Positions 45,113 to 52,785 of a stretch of 64,000 nucleotides of DNA are shown piece after piece. The translations under genes and the position numbers were made by a program. The DNA comes from Leifsonia shinshuensis (GTDB lineage Bacteria; Actinomycetota; Actinomycetes; Actinomycetales; Microbacteriaceae): contig NZ_JACCFL010000001.1 of assembly GCF_013410375.1 (NCBI RefSeq), positions 3,162,001 through 3,226,000 on the forward strand, in the 5' to 3' direction. The notes beneath the pieces are model-generated. The model searched no databases, was not told where the DNA came from, and saw only the letters and a program-made list of their open reading frames with translations. Within the stretch, counting starts at the first letter, position 1, and each line of letters starts with the position of its first letter.

Positions 45113-45868
45113 ATGGGGACCCCGTTGCTCGGCGCGCAGCCGCTCAGAGTCGGACCGCTCACCCGACGCCGGCTGGAGCGTCAGGCGCGCAGCGACGCCG
45201 AGGCGATGCGCGCGCAGAACGCCGCGACCGCCGCCGACCAGCACGGCGAGCCCGTCCCCGGCGGCGAACCGACACCGACGGTGGCCGCCCTCCAGGCGCG
45301 CGCCAACGCGTACGCCCACCGGGAGGAGCAGCGCTTCCTCGCCCGCTCCCGCCGCGACCTCGCCGAGCAGCGCGAGCTGGCGCAGGCGCTCTCCGCCGAC
45401 CTGGACGCCTACGACGACCGGCTCGACGCCCTCCCGCCCGCGGACCGCGACGCCTCCCGCATCGCCGAGGGCGAGGGCGTCGCGTACCAGGAGCTGCGCA
45501 GGCTGCGCCGCCGCATCGCCGTCCGGAACGCCAGGGCGGAGCAGCTGAGCGCCCGCATCCACGCCCGCTTCACCGCCGCGCGGCTGCGGGCCACCCGGCA
45601 CTTCGACCGGGCGGACGAGAAGATCGCCGTCTACTGGGGCGCCTACCTGCGGGCGCTGTCGCCGCGGCCGGTCCCGGTGCGGGCTCCGGCGCTGCGGAGG
45701 GCGGACTCGCTGGCCGGCCGGGAGACGTCGGTCGACCGCTGGCATCCCGCCGGGTCGGCGCAGCCGTACGGCGGCGACGCAGCATTGTCTTCCGCACCAC
45801 AGGCCACCGCACCACAGGCCACCGCACCACAGGCCACCGAATCGAGGAGCACCGATGCGCAATCGTGA
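45113..45868 (+). CDS. Coiled-coil protein, first gene of an unrecognised four-gene operon
   Basis: 251 aa. No signal peptide or membrane segment. Residues ~15-45 and ~70-190 are rich in Arg, Glu and Ala with heptad spacing (ARSRRDLAEQRELAQALSAD), predicting long coiled coils. The C-terminal ~50 residues are Ala/Ser/Thr/Pro-rich and end in three APQAT repeats. No catalytic motif or known domain was recognised. It overlaps the next gene, also a coiled-coil protein, by 14 bases. A scaffold or filament-forming role next to a membrane protein is a guess from shape only. Confidence 0.78.
   Translation: MGTPLLGAQPLRVGPLTRRRLERQARSDAEAMRAQNAATAADQHGEPVPGGEPTPTVAALQARANAYAHREEQRFLARSRRDLAEQRELAQALSADLDAYDDRLDALPPADRDASRIAEGEGVAYQELRRLRRRIAVRNARAEQLSARIHARFTAARLRATRHFDRADEKIAVYWGAYLRALSPRPVPVRAPALRRADSLAGRETSVDRWHPAGSAQPYGGDAALSSAPQATAPQATAPQATESRSTDAQS
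45794..45838 (+). repeat. Three exact 15-base repeats (GCACCACAGGCCACC)
   Basis: Units at 45794-45808, 45809-45823 and 45824-45838, in frame near the end of the first coiled-coil gene and coding the APQAT tail. Copy number is likely to vary between strains by slippage. Confidence 0.9.
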
Positions 45869-46208
45869 CCGGATCACCGAATACCGTGTGCCGTCGACCG
45901 CCGGGCTGCGCTGGCGGCTGCTCTGGCGGCTGCGCCGGATGCGGCACGCCGTCGACGTGGAGACGCTCGAGGTGTTCGAGCACGAGCTGGCCGCGTTCGA
46001 GCGGGCGGGCGTCGCCGACCTGGAGCGCCAGCGCACCCGCAACGTCGCCGAGTGCTCGGCCCGGCTGGCCGAGGCGCAGTCCCGGCTGGAGCTGGTCCGG
46101 CACTCGCTGGAGCGGACAGAGGCGGACATCCGCCGCGCCGAGGACGACGCCGCCCGCCTGGACGCCAAGCTCGCCGGCGGCGACCCCGAGTTCCACAATT
46201 ACGCCTAG
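45855..46208 (+). CDS. Small coiled-coil protein, second gene of the operon
   Basis: 117 aa. A short basic N-terminus (LRWRLLWRLRRMRHAV) could lie on the membrane surface. The rest (~35-105) is one long charged helix with heptads (AECSARLAEAQSRLELVRHS). It overlaps the upstream coiled-coil gene by 14 bases and lies 10 bases before the membrane-protein gene, which has an AGGAGG site in the gap. Pairing of this helix with the coiled coil of the first protein is likely but untested. No family was recognised. Confidence 0.78.
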   Translation: MRNRDRITEYRVPSTAGLRWRLLWRLRRMRHAVDVETLEVFEHELAAFERAGVADLERQRTRNVAECSARLAEAQSRLELVRHSLERTEADIRRAEDDAARLDAKLAGGDPEFHNYA

Positions 46209-46218
46209 GAGGACCCGC

Positions 46219-47307
46219 ATGCCGAGAGACATCGTCACCAAGCCGCCGCGCGTCCGTCCGAGCGTCGGCCACCTGTCGCCCGCGGCGCACGTCCTGGTCT
46301 ACGTGCTGCTGCTGGCCATGCTCGCCGTCGACTACATCCTGCTCGCCCAGGCGCTCACCCTGCTGCTGCGCAACGACAGCCAGTACGGCTCGATCGGCCT
46401 GCAGATGTACGTCATCACGCTGGGGATCTCGCTCGCCGTCGTGTCGCTGCCGCACGTGGCGGCGATCCTGCTGCGCCGGGTGCAGGCACGGGTGATGTCC
46501 CGCGGCTGGATCGCCGTCTCGGTCGCGCTGCTGCTGGTCTGGGGCGCGCTGCTGGGTGCGATCACGGTCGCGCGGATCAAGGCCGGCATGGACGCGGCCA
46601 GCGCGGGAGGCCTCACCGGCCTGGTCGGCGGCGGGACCACCACGACGACCCCGGCGTTCTCCTGGACCGCCCCCGACACGATCATGGCGTTCCTCATGCT
46701 GGGCGTCCTGGCGACGTCGGGGACGATCAGCTTCGTGGTGGCGTGGCTCACGACGCGGCCGCTGCTGACCGCGCGGGAGAAGGCGCACGCCCACGTGGCG
46801 AAGCTGCGCACGCATCGCGACCGGCTGCTCGCCGAGGCCGTGAAGGCGGAGGAGGCCGCCCGCCACGCCGCACAGCTCGACGCGCACGACGCGGTGCGCT
46901 ACACCGGCGCCCGCGTGACCTTCCACTCCCGTGTCGACGTCATCCGCGCCCGCCTCGCCACGCGCCTGGCCCAGCGGGAGCGCGACCCGGAGAGCACCAG
47001 CCAGCTCATCCGCGAGCTCCGCGCCCGGAGGATCGTGGAGGCGGCGGAGCCCGCACCGGCGGCACCGATGTCGGCCGGTGCGCCGATGTCGCCGGGCATG
47101 CCCATGGCATCCGTCGGACCCGCGTCACCTGCCGAGTCGATCGAGTCCGGCGCGCCGACCTCGTTCGACGCACCGATGTCCGCCGAAGCCCAGCTCGTCG
47201 ACGGCACCGGAGCAGGCGCGGTCCCGGACGCACCGGCGTACCGCGGCCCGCTGCCGTCGCAGGAGCCCGCGCCGACCTGGCCGCCGGCGACGGAGTACGA
47301 CCGATGA
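46219..47307 (+). CDS. Four-helix membrane protein with charged cytoplasmic stalk, third gene of the operon
   Basis: 362 aa from ATG 46219 (AGGAGG upstream). Transmembrane helices lie near 24-50, 58-80, 95-118 and 150-175. The ~35-residue stretch between helices 3 and 4 is rich in Gly and Thr (GGGTTTTTP). From 178 a helical, charged region (~180-275) is followed by a low-complexity tail with repeated PMS/APMS units and many Pro, Ser and Ala. No known domain. The coiled helical stalk could dock the two coiled-coil proteins. It overlaps the OmpA-lipoprotein gene as ATGA. Confidence 0.78.
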   Translation: MPRDIVTKPPRVRPSVGHLSPAAHVLVYVLLLAMLAVDYILLAQALTLLLRNDSQYGSIGLQMYVITLGISLAVVSLPHVAAILLRRVQARVMSRGWIAVSVALLLVWGALLGAITVARIKAGMDAASAGGLTGLVGGGTTTTTPAFSWTAPDTIMAFLMLGVLATSGTISFVVAWLTTRPLLTAREKAHAHVAKLRTHRDRLLAEAVKAEEAARHAAQLDAHDAVRYTGARVTFHSRVDVIRARLATRLAQRERDPESTSQLIRELRARRIVEAAEPAPAAPMSAGAPMSPGMPMASVGPASPAESIESGAPTSFDAPMSAEAQLVDGTGAGAVPDAPAYRGPLPSQEPAPTWPPATEYDR

Positions 47308-48524
47308 GGGCCGCTCGTGGCGTGAGCGTCCGGCGTCCCCGTGCCCGGTCGCTCCGCACCGCGGTCGCGGTTGCTGCCGTGCTCGCCGCCGGGGCCGGCC
47401 TCGCCGCCTGCACCTCGGCGACGGCCGCCGGCCAGGCCTGCGACCAGTCGAACAAGCGGAACCTCGGCGTCGTGGCCGGCAGCACGGCGAACGCCCCGGC
47501 GATCACCGTGCCCGCCAGCGCGACCGCCCAGCTGAAGGCGGTCGGGGCCACCAACGGCAGCGTGACGGTCGTCGTCCCGTCGGGGACGCCGCAGACGATG
47601 GGCACGACGTCGCTCGGCTCGACCGCGCAGGACGCGATCGTCTGCCAGAACGACCAGCGCACCAAGCTCACCCAGATCGGCGCCTACCTGGCCGGGCTCA
47701 AGGCCGCGACCCCGGAGGTGGACTTCCTCGGGGCGATCGGCCAGGCCGCCCGCGACCTGGGCGACCACCCGATGGGCGTCCTGGTCATCGGCAGCGGCCT
47801 GCAGACCGCCGACCCGCTGAACTTCGCCGGCAGCGGCCTGCTCTACGCCGATCCGGCCCAGGTGGTCTCCGACCTGCGCTCGCGGAACCTGCTCCCGACG
47901 GACCTCAAGGGCGTCACGGTCTACTGGTCCGGCCTCGGGGACACCGCGGGCGCCCAGCAGCCGCTGACCGTACCGGCGCGCAGCAACCTGGCCGCCATCT
48001 GGACCGCGGTCGTGAAGGCCGCCGGAGGAACGCTCTCGCTGCTCCCCGAGCCGGCCTCGGGCCCGGCCGCGGCGGGGCTGCCGGCCGTCACTCCCGTGCC
48101 GGTGGAGGCCGTGGCGACCAAGACGGACTGGTCGCACCCGGTCGTCATCCGCAACAGCGACCTCCACTTCGTCAAGGACACCGCGACGTTCTCGGACCCC
48201 TCCGCCGCCCAGCAGCTCCTGTCCACGCTGGCGCCGTCGATCGAGCAGAGCAGCGGCGTCATCACGATCACCGGCACGGCGTCCAAGGACCAGGCCACGA
48301 ACAACACCGCCGACACAGCGCTGTCGTTGCGGCGCGCGAACGCGGTGAAGGCGGCACTCGTGGCCCTCGGCGTCCCGGAGGCGAAGCTGGCGACGGCCGG
48401 CGTGGGCTTCCAGTGGTGCGGCTGGCAGAGCGAGACGGACGCCTCCGGCTCCTACTCCGACGCCCTCGCCGAGCAGAACCGCTCGGTGATCCTGACCTCC
48501 GCGGGCGTCTCGCTCTGCGGGTGA
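47304..48524 (+). CDS. Lipoprotein with C-terminal OmpA-like domain, fourth gene of the operon
   Basis: 406 aa. A basic N-terminus and hydrophobic core end in the lipobox LAAC (Cys ~36), so it is anchored outside the membrane. The middle part (~60-260) is an alpha/beta domain resembling a vWA-like or TPM-like fold by pattern (VLVIGSGLQTADPLNFAG). The OmpA-like domain (~285-400) has FSDPSAAQQLLSTLAPSIEQ, LSLRRANAVKAALVALGVPE and EQNRSVIL, the peptidoglycan-binding pattern. In a Gram-positive background this would tether the complex to the cell wall, as a MotB-like stator would. It ends the operon, followed by a hairpin. Confidence 0.85.
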   Translation: MRAARGVSVRRPRARSLRTAVAVAAVLAAGAGLAACTSATAAGQACDQSNKRNLGVVAGSTANAPAITVPASATAQLKAVGATNGSVTVVVPSGTPQTMGTTSLGSTAQDAIVCQNDQRTKLTQIGAYLAGLKAATPEVDFLGAIGQAARDLGDHPMGVLVIGSGLQTADPLNFAGSGLLYADPAQVVSDLRSRNLLPTDLKGVTVYWSGLGDTAGAQQPLTVPARSNLAAIWTAVVKAAGGTLSLLPEPASGPAAAGLPAVTPVPVEAVATKTDWSHPVVIRNSDLHFVKDTATFSDPSAAQQLLSTLAPSIEQSSGVITITGTASKDQATNNTADTALSLRRANAVKAALVALGVPEAKLATAGVGFQWCGWQSETDASGSYSDALAEQNRSVILTSAGVSLCG

Positions 48525-48564
48525 GCGCTCCGGCGGGGAGGCGTGGGCGCCCGACGTCGGGAGC

Positions 48565-48591
48565 CTGAGCCGCCGACGAGCGGCGGATCAG
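48565..48591. terminator. Hairpin between convergent operons
   Basis: CTGAGCCGCC pairs with GGCGGATCAG (one mismatch) around a 7-base loop. It lies 40 bases after the OmpA-lipoprotein stop and 26 bases before the DUF5666 gene stop on the other strand. No T-run. Confidence 0.5.
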
Positions 48592-48616
48592 GGGCCCGCG
48601 TTACCGACAGAACGGT

Positions 48617-49561
48617 TCACGCGTTCGGGCCGGCTGTCGCCGTCGAGGTGGAGCCGCCGCCGCGCTTCCCCGCCGCGAGGTGAACGATGCGGGTGGCGGT
48701 GACCGTGTCGCCGCTGCGGGTCCCGATCACGCCGATGCGGTCGCCGACGGCGAACGAGGAGGCGGTTGCCGGCTGCTTCGCGGTGCCGAAGGCGGTCGAG
48801 GAGCCGACGGTCACGGTGACGGTCGCGCCGGCCGCGGACCGGATCGTCCAGGTGCCGCCGGAGATGGCCGTGACGGTGCCGACCGCCGCGCGGGTGTGCT
48901 TCTGCTTTGCCGCGCCCGTGCCCTTCTTGGCGTGGGCGGCCGTGCTCATCGCTGCGGGGGCCGCGGCGTCCGAGCCGCTGACCGCCGCCGACACGCCCCA
49001 CGCCGTCCCGCCGGCGACCGCGATGATCGCGAGCGCCGCGGCCGCCAGGGAGAGCCCGAGCGCATGCCGGCGCACGAACGATCCGCGGGGTTGGCCGGCC
49101 GACTTCATCGCGTCCGTGACCGCCCTCCCCGGCCCGGTCGCGGTCGGCGCTGCGGTCTCCGCTGCGGGGGCAGCGTTCCCGGCGGGGGCCGCTGCCGTGG
49201 GCGTGCCCCGCGCGGCGCCCGCTCCGCCGGCTGCGACCGCCGGAAGCGGCTCGGTCACGTCGCCCTGCGCCTCCGGGAGCGGCTCCGTCACGTCGCCCTG
49301 CGCCTCCGGCCGCACCATCCACCACGGCAGCGGCTCGGTCGGGTGGTCGTCGCCGACGCTCTGCGCGTCCCCCTGTCCACCGTCCCCCGGTCCTCCGGAG
49401 TACCCCTCGCCCCCGGAGTGCTCGGCGCCCCGTGCGCCCGCTGCCTCCGTGGCTCCGTCCGCCCCCACGGCGTCGTCCCTCCGTCCGGCGTCCCCCGCGT
49501 CGCCCGCGGAGCCGTTGTCGGCGTTCGTATCGGCACCCGTGTCGGCGTCGTTCGTGTTCAT
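48617..49561 (-). CDS. DUF5666-like membrane protein with disordered cytoplasmic domain
   Basis: 314 aa. Residues 1-~165 are disordered and rich in Asp, Gly, Ala and Glu, including three TEPLP units (two inside an exact duplicate). One transmembrane helix (~170-195) follows, then an extracytoplasmic DUF5666-like beta domain (~225-300, VGTVTAISGGTWTIRSAAGATVTVTVG). It starts 35 bases downstream of the histidine kinase and shares strand with the kinase and regulator, so it is probably their accessory or target. The repeated TEP motif could be phosphorylated by a Ser/Thr kinase, as in other actinobacterial cytoplasmic tails; this is inference. Confidence 0.8.
   Translation of the reverse strand: MNTNDADTGADTNADNGSAGDAGDAGRRDDAVGADGATEAAGARGAEHSGGEGYSGGPGDGGQGDAQSVGDDHPTEPLPWWMVRPEAQGDVTEPLPEAQGDVTEPLPAVAAGGAGAARGTPTAAAPAGNAAPAAETAAPTATGPGRAVTDAMKSAGQPRGSFVRRHALGLSLAAAALAIIAVAGGTAWGVSAAVSGSDAAAPAAMSTAAHAKKGTGAAKQKHTRAAVGTVTAISGGTWTIRSAAGATVTVTVGSSTAFGTAKQPATASSFAVGDRIGVIGTRSGDTVTATRIVHLAAGKRGGGSTSTATAGPNA
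49245..49310 (-). repeat. 33-base tandem duplication in the DUF5666 gene
   Basis: Two near-identical 33-base units (49245-49277 and 49278-49310) encode EAQGDVTEPLP twice in the cytoplasmic region. Two mismatches suggest a fairly recent duplication. Confidence 0.9.
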
Positions 49562-49596
49562 GCCTCCACCGTGTCAGGCGGAGATCAGGGCGATGC

Positions 49597-50949
49597 TCAC
49601 GAATTGTCAGAGGACGGTAAAGTCACCCGGAACTCGGCGCCGCCGCCCTCCACGGGATTCGCCTGGATTCCGCCGCCGAGACGGCCGACCAGGGTCTGGG
49701 CGATCGAGAGGCCGAGGCCGGTGCCGACCGGCCTCGCGCCGCGGTAGCGGGCGTGCAGTGCGCCGCGGTCGAACGCCACGGAGGCGTCCTCGGGGGTCAG
49801 TCCCGGCCCGCGGTCCCGCACGGCGAGGTCCACGACGCCGGGACGCGGGCGGCCTCCGGTGATGACGATCTCCGAGCCGGCCGGGGCGACGCGCAGCGCG
49901 TTCTCGACCAGCCCGTCGAGGACCTGCCGGAGCCGCATCTCGTCGGTGAGCACCGGGATCGGCTGGTCCGGCAGCTCGGAGCGCAGTCCGACGTCCGCAC
50001 CTCCCGCCGCACCCGACCACGCCCGCACCACGCCCGTCACGGTGTCCCGGGCGTCGAAGTGCTGCGGCACGATGGTGAACTCGTCGGCCTCCAGCCGGGC
50101 GAGCTCGAGGAGGTCGTCGAGGAACCTCCGCAGCCGCTCCGCCTCCGCGGACAGCGTCCGCCCGGCCTCCGCGACGTCGCCGGGCGGGATCACGCCGTCG
50201 GCGAGCGCCTCGGCGTACCCGCGGATGGCCGTCAGCGGGGTGCGGATCTCGTGCGAGACCGACAGCAGGAACTCGCGCTGCCGGTCCTCACTGGTCGCCA
50301 GCGCGGTGTCGAGCGTGCGCAGCGCCTGGGCGATGTCCTCGATCTCCGCGACCGGCTGCGTCTCGATCGGGACCCGGCGCCACCCGCCGGCCAGGCTTCT
50401 CGCGCTCTCCGCCAGCCGGCGCAGCGGCCGGCCGAGCAGGCGCGCGAGCAGGACGCCTGCGGCGGTGGCGACCGCGAGGCCGACGGCGAGCGCGAGGGCG
50501 ATGCCGCGCAGCAGTTGCGCGTCGCCCGCCGCGATGTCGGCGACCTTGCGGACCCCGACGATCCCGCCGCCGTTCGCGCCGGGGATGCCGACGAGCACCG
50601 CGTCCTTGCCGTTCAGCGTCGTGTTCGCCGACACCGTCTTGCCGGCGTGGAGCTTCCGTACCACCTCCGGGCTCACGGAGCCGCGCGCGGCCCCGGTGAC
50701 CGTGCCGTCCGGCGAGACGACGGCGAAGCGGTCGCCGACCACGCCGACCCGGCCCTCCGCCGCGCGCCCGGAGGCCACCAGCGCCGCCGCCTGGGCGCGG
50801 AGCTGCTGGCGCGCCTGGTCCTGCTCGACCGTCTGCACCACCTGGACGGCCACGAGCGCGGTGACGAGCACGGCGATCAGGGCCACCGCGAACGTCACCA
50901 GCACGAACCGTGCGCTGAGCGAGCCGAGCAGCCGCCTGCGCGCCGCCAC
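49597..50949 (-). CDS. Sensor histidine kinase
   Basis: 450 aa from GTG 50949; a TTG at 50958 overlapping the regulator stop is an alternative. Transmembrane helices at ~14-38 and ~148-170 flank a ~110-residue extracytoplasmic domain. HAMP at ~170-222 leads to His233 in LLSVSHEIRTPLTAIRGYAEA, and the catalytic domain has GLVENALRVAP, VRDRGPGLTPED and PVGTGLGLSIAQ. All kinase motifs are intact. It is coupled to the upstream response regulator and followed by the DUF5666 gene. The signal sensed is unknown. Confidence 0.93.
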   Translation of the reverse strand: MAARRRLLGSLSARFVLVTFAVALIAVLVTALVAVQVVQTVEQDQARQQLRAQAAALVASGRAAEGRVGVVGDRFAVVSPDGTVTGAARGSVSPEVVRKLHAGKTVSANTTLNGKDAVLVGIPGANGGGIVGVRKVADIAAGDAQLLRGIALALAVGLAVATAAGVLLARLLGRPLRRLAESARSLAGGWRRVPIETQPVAEIEDIAQALRTLDTALATSEDRQREFLLSVSHEIRTPLTAIRGYAEALADGVIPPGDVAEAGRTLSAEAERLRRFLDDLLELARLEADEFTIVPQHFDARDTVTGVVRAWSGAAGGADVGLRSELPDQPIPVLTDEMRLRQVLDGLVENALRVAPAGSEIVITGGRPRPGVVDLAVRDRGPGLTPEDASVAFDRGALHARYRGARPVGTGLGLSIAQTLVGRLGGGIQANPVEGGGAEFRVTLPSSDNS

Positions 50950-50954
50950 CCCGG

Positions 50955-51641
50955 TCAACCCTCGTCCGCGACGCTGTAGCCGACCCCGCGGACGGTGCGC
51001 ACGATCCCGGCCGCGTCGCCGAGCTTGACGCGCAGCTGCGCGATGTGGACGTCGACCGTCCTGCTGCTGCTGTAGTCGGCCACGCCCCACACCGACGAGA
51101 GCAGCTGCTCGCGCGTGAAGACCCGGCCGGGCTGGCTCATCAGGCGGTCGAGGAGGTCGAACTCGGTCGCCGTCAGCTCCACCCGGCCCGCGTCGGTGTC
51201 CACGCGCCGACGTGCCCCGTCGATCCGCACCCCGCCCACGGTGCGCGTCGGGGCGGCGACCGGCCCGGCCGCGCGACGCACCATCCCCTTGACCCGCGCG
51301 ACGAGCTCGCGCGGTGAGAACGGCTTGGTGAGGTAGTCGTCGGCGCCCAGCTCCAGGCCCAGCACGCGGTCGACCTCGTCGTCGCGGGCGGTCACGAAGA
51401 TCACGGGCGTCCAGTCGTCACGGGCGCGGAGGGCGCGGCAGACCTCGATGCCGTCCAGGCCCGGGATCCCGACGTCGAGCACGATCGCGGCGGGCCGCAG
51501 CCGCTCCACCGCGGCCAGCGCCTCCCGCCCGTCGCCCTCGACGTGGACGCCGAAGCCGGCGCCGGACAGGTAGAGCCGCTCCAGCTCGACGATGGCGGCC
51601 TCGTCCTCCACGACGAGCACCAGCCCTCTCTCCTCACTCAC
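50955..51641 (-). CDS. OmpR-family response regulator
   Basis: 228 aa from GTG 51641. Receiver phosphoacceptor Asp56 (AAIVLDVGIP), Lys106 (LTKPFSPRE) and a C-terminal winged helix (~130-225) with ELTATEFDLLDRLMSQPGRVFTREQLL and VDVHIAQLRVKLGD. It is first in its operon with the kinase and DUF5666 gene, divergent from the DUF1996 gene across 110 bases. The linker APTRTVGGVRIDGARRRV is ordinary. Typical PhoB/OmpR regulator; targets unknown. Confidence 0.94.
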   Translation of the reverse strand: MSEERGLVLVVEDEAAIVELERLYLSGAGFGVHVEGDGREALAAVERLRPAAIVLDVGIPGLDGIEVCRALRARDDWTPVIFVTARDDEVDRVLGLELGADDYLTKPFSPRELVARVKGMVRRAAGPVAAPTRTVGGVRIDGARRRVDTDAGRVELTATEFDLLDRLMSQPGRVFTREQLLSSVWGVADYSSSRTVDVHIAQLRVKLGDAAGIVRTVRGVGYSVADEG

Positions 51642-51751
51642 CAGACCATCTTCGCCGGTCCACAGCCCGCGCCACCCGATTTCACCGCGGCCTTACCGTT
51701 TCCTTACATTCCCCTCTCATCGGCCGAACACGCCGCGCGTTGACTCGCACC

Positions 51752-52702
51752 ATGTCCCGCCTCTCCCGCCTCCGCAGCCCGGCCGCCCTGCTGATCGCCT
51801 TCGGCGCGGCCCTCGTCCTGGCCGCCGGCGCCGCGGCCGCGACGGCGGCGACGGTCGCCTCGTCCGCCCCGCCGCGCGTGATCACCACGGGGTTCCCAGC
51901 GGGAGGCGCGAACCCCGGCATCTTCACCGACACCTGCACGCGCTCGCTCACGGCGCCGAACGATCCGATCATGATGCCGGGCATGACCGGCATGTCGATG
52001 CAGCACGACTTCTTCGGCAACCCCGCGGTCGACGCCTCCTCCACGGCGGCGATGCTGCGGGCCGGCTCGACGACCTGCACGACCTCCGCCGACGCATCGG
52101 CGTACTGGACTCCGGTCGTCTATCAGGACGGCCGGGCCCTCGTGCCGCAGCGCACGCTGCTGTACTGGCGCACGCCCCCGGCCGTCGCGGCGTCCACCCG
52201 CACCATGCCGGAGGGCATCAGCCTGATCGCCGGCAACGAGATTGCGACGGCACCGCAGAGCACCTCGATCGTGGACTGGACCTGCACGACGACGGCCACG
52301 GACCCCCGGCCGGGGAAGGCGGCCCTGCCGCACGACTGCCCGGCCGGCTCGCAGCTCCGCCTGGTCATCGCCTTCCCAGACTGCTGGGACGGCCGCACCA
52401 TGGACGGCCGCGACCGCTCCGGCGCGGTCTACGCGACCGCCGCGGGATGCCCGGCCTCCCATCCCGTGCACATCCCGCAGCTCGTCGTCCACGTGACGTA
52501 TCCGACCGCCAGCGGCGCCGGGATCACGCTCTCCACAGGACCGCAGACGCAGGGGCCGCCGGTCACCGGCCACGCCGACTTCGTCAGCGGCTGGCAGCAG
52601 AGCCGGATGGACGCGGACGTCGCCGCCTGCGACACGGCCCAGGTGCGCTGCGGACCGGTGAAGGGAGCAGACGCGACGCCGCAGGGCGGAAAAGCACCGT
52701 AA
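51752..52702 (+). CDS. Secreted DUF1996 protein
   Basis: 316 aa from ATG 51752; an in-frame TTG at 51740 is less likely. A signal peptide covers ~1-38 (hydrophobic AALLIAFGAALVLAAGAAAATAA). The DUF1996 domain has DPIMMPGMTGMSMQHDFFGNPAVDASST, YWTPVVYQDGR and VIAFPDCWDGRTMDGRD, with six Cys that could form disulfides. DUF1996 is found in fungal and actinobacterial secreted proteins of uncertain function, possibly polysaccharide- or metal-binding (Met/His-rich patch near 70-85). It is divergent from the two-component system, whose regulator may control it. Confidence 0.9.
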   Translation: MSRLSRLRSPAALLIAFGAALVLAAGAAAATAATVASSAPPRVITTGFPAGGANPGIFTDTCTRSLTAPNDPIMMPGMTGMSMQHDFFGNPAVDASSTAAMLRAGSTTCTTSADASAYWTPVVYQDGRALVPQRTLLYWRTPPAVAASTRTMPEGISLIAGNEIATAPQSTSIVDWTCTTTATDPRPGKAALPHDCPAGSQLRLVIAFPDCWDGRTMDGRDRSGAVYATAAGCPASHPVHIPQLVVHVTYPTASGAGITLSTGPQTQGPPVTGHADFVSGWQQSRMDADVAACDTAQVRCGPVKGADATPQGGKAP

Positions 52703-52785
52703 ACCGCACCTCCCGGCGGGAACGGGAACGAAATCCGCGTCCCTCCCCTGTACATTTCCATACGAACGCAACACAATGACACTAC

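Noticed and set aside
48548..48564. GCCCGACGTCGGG-like palindrome as a second terminator or operator
   Set aside because: It adjoins the better hairpin at 48565-48591 and short palindromes of this type are expected at this GC content.
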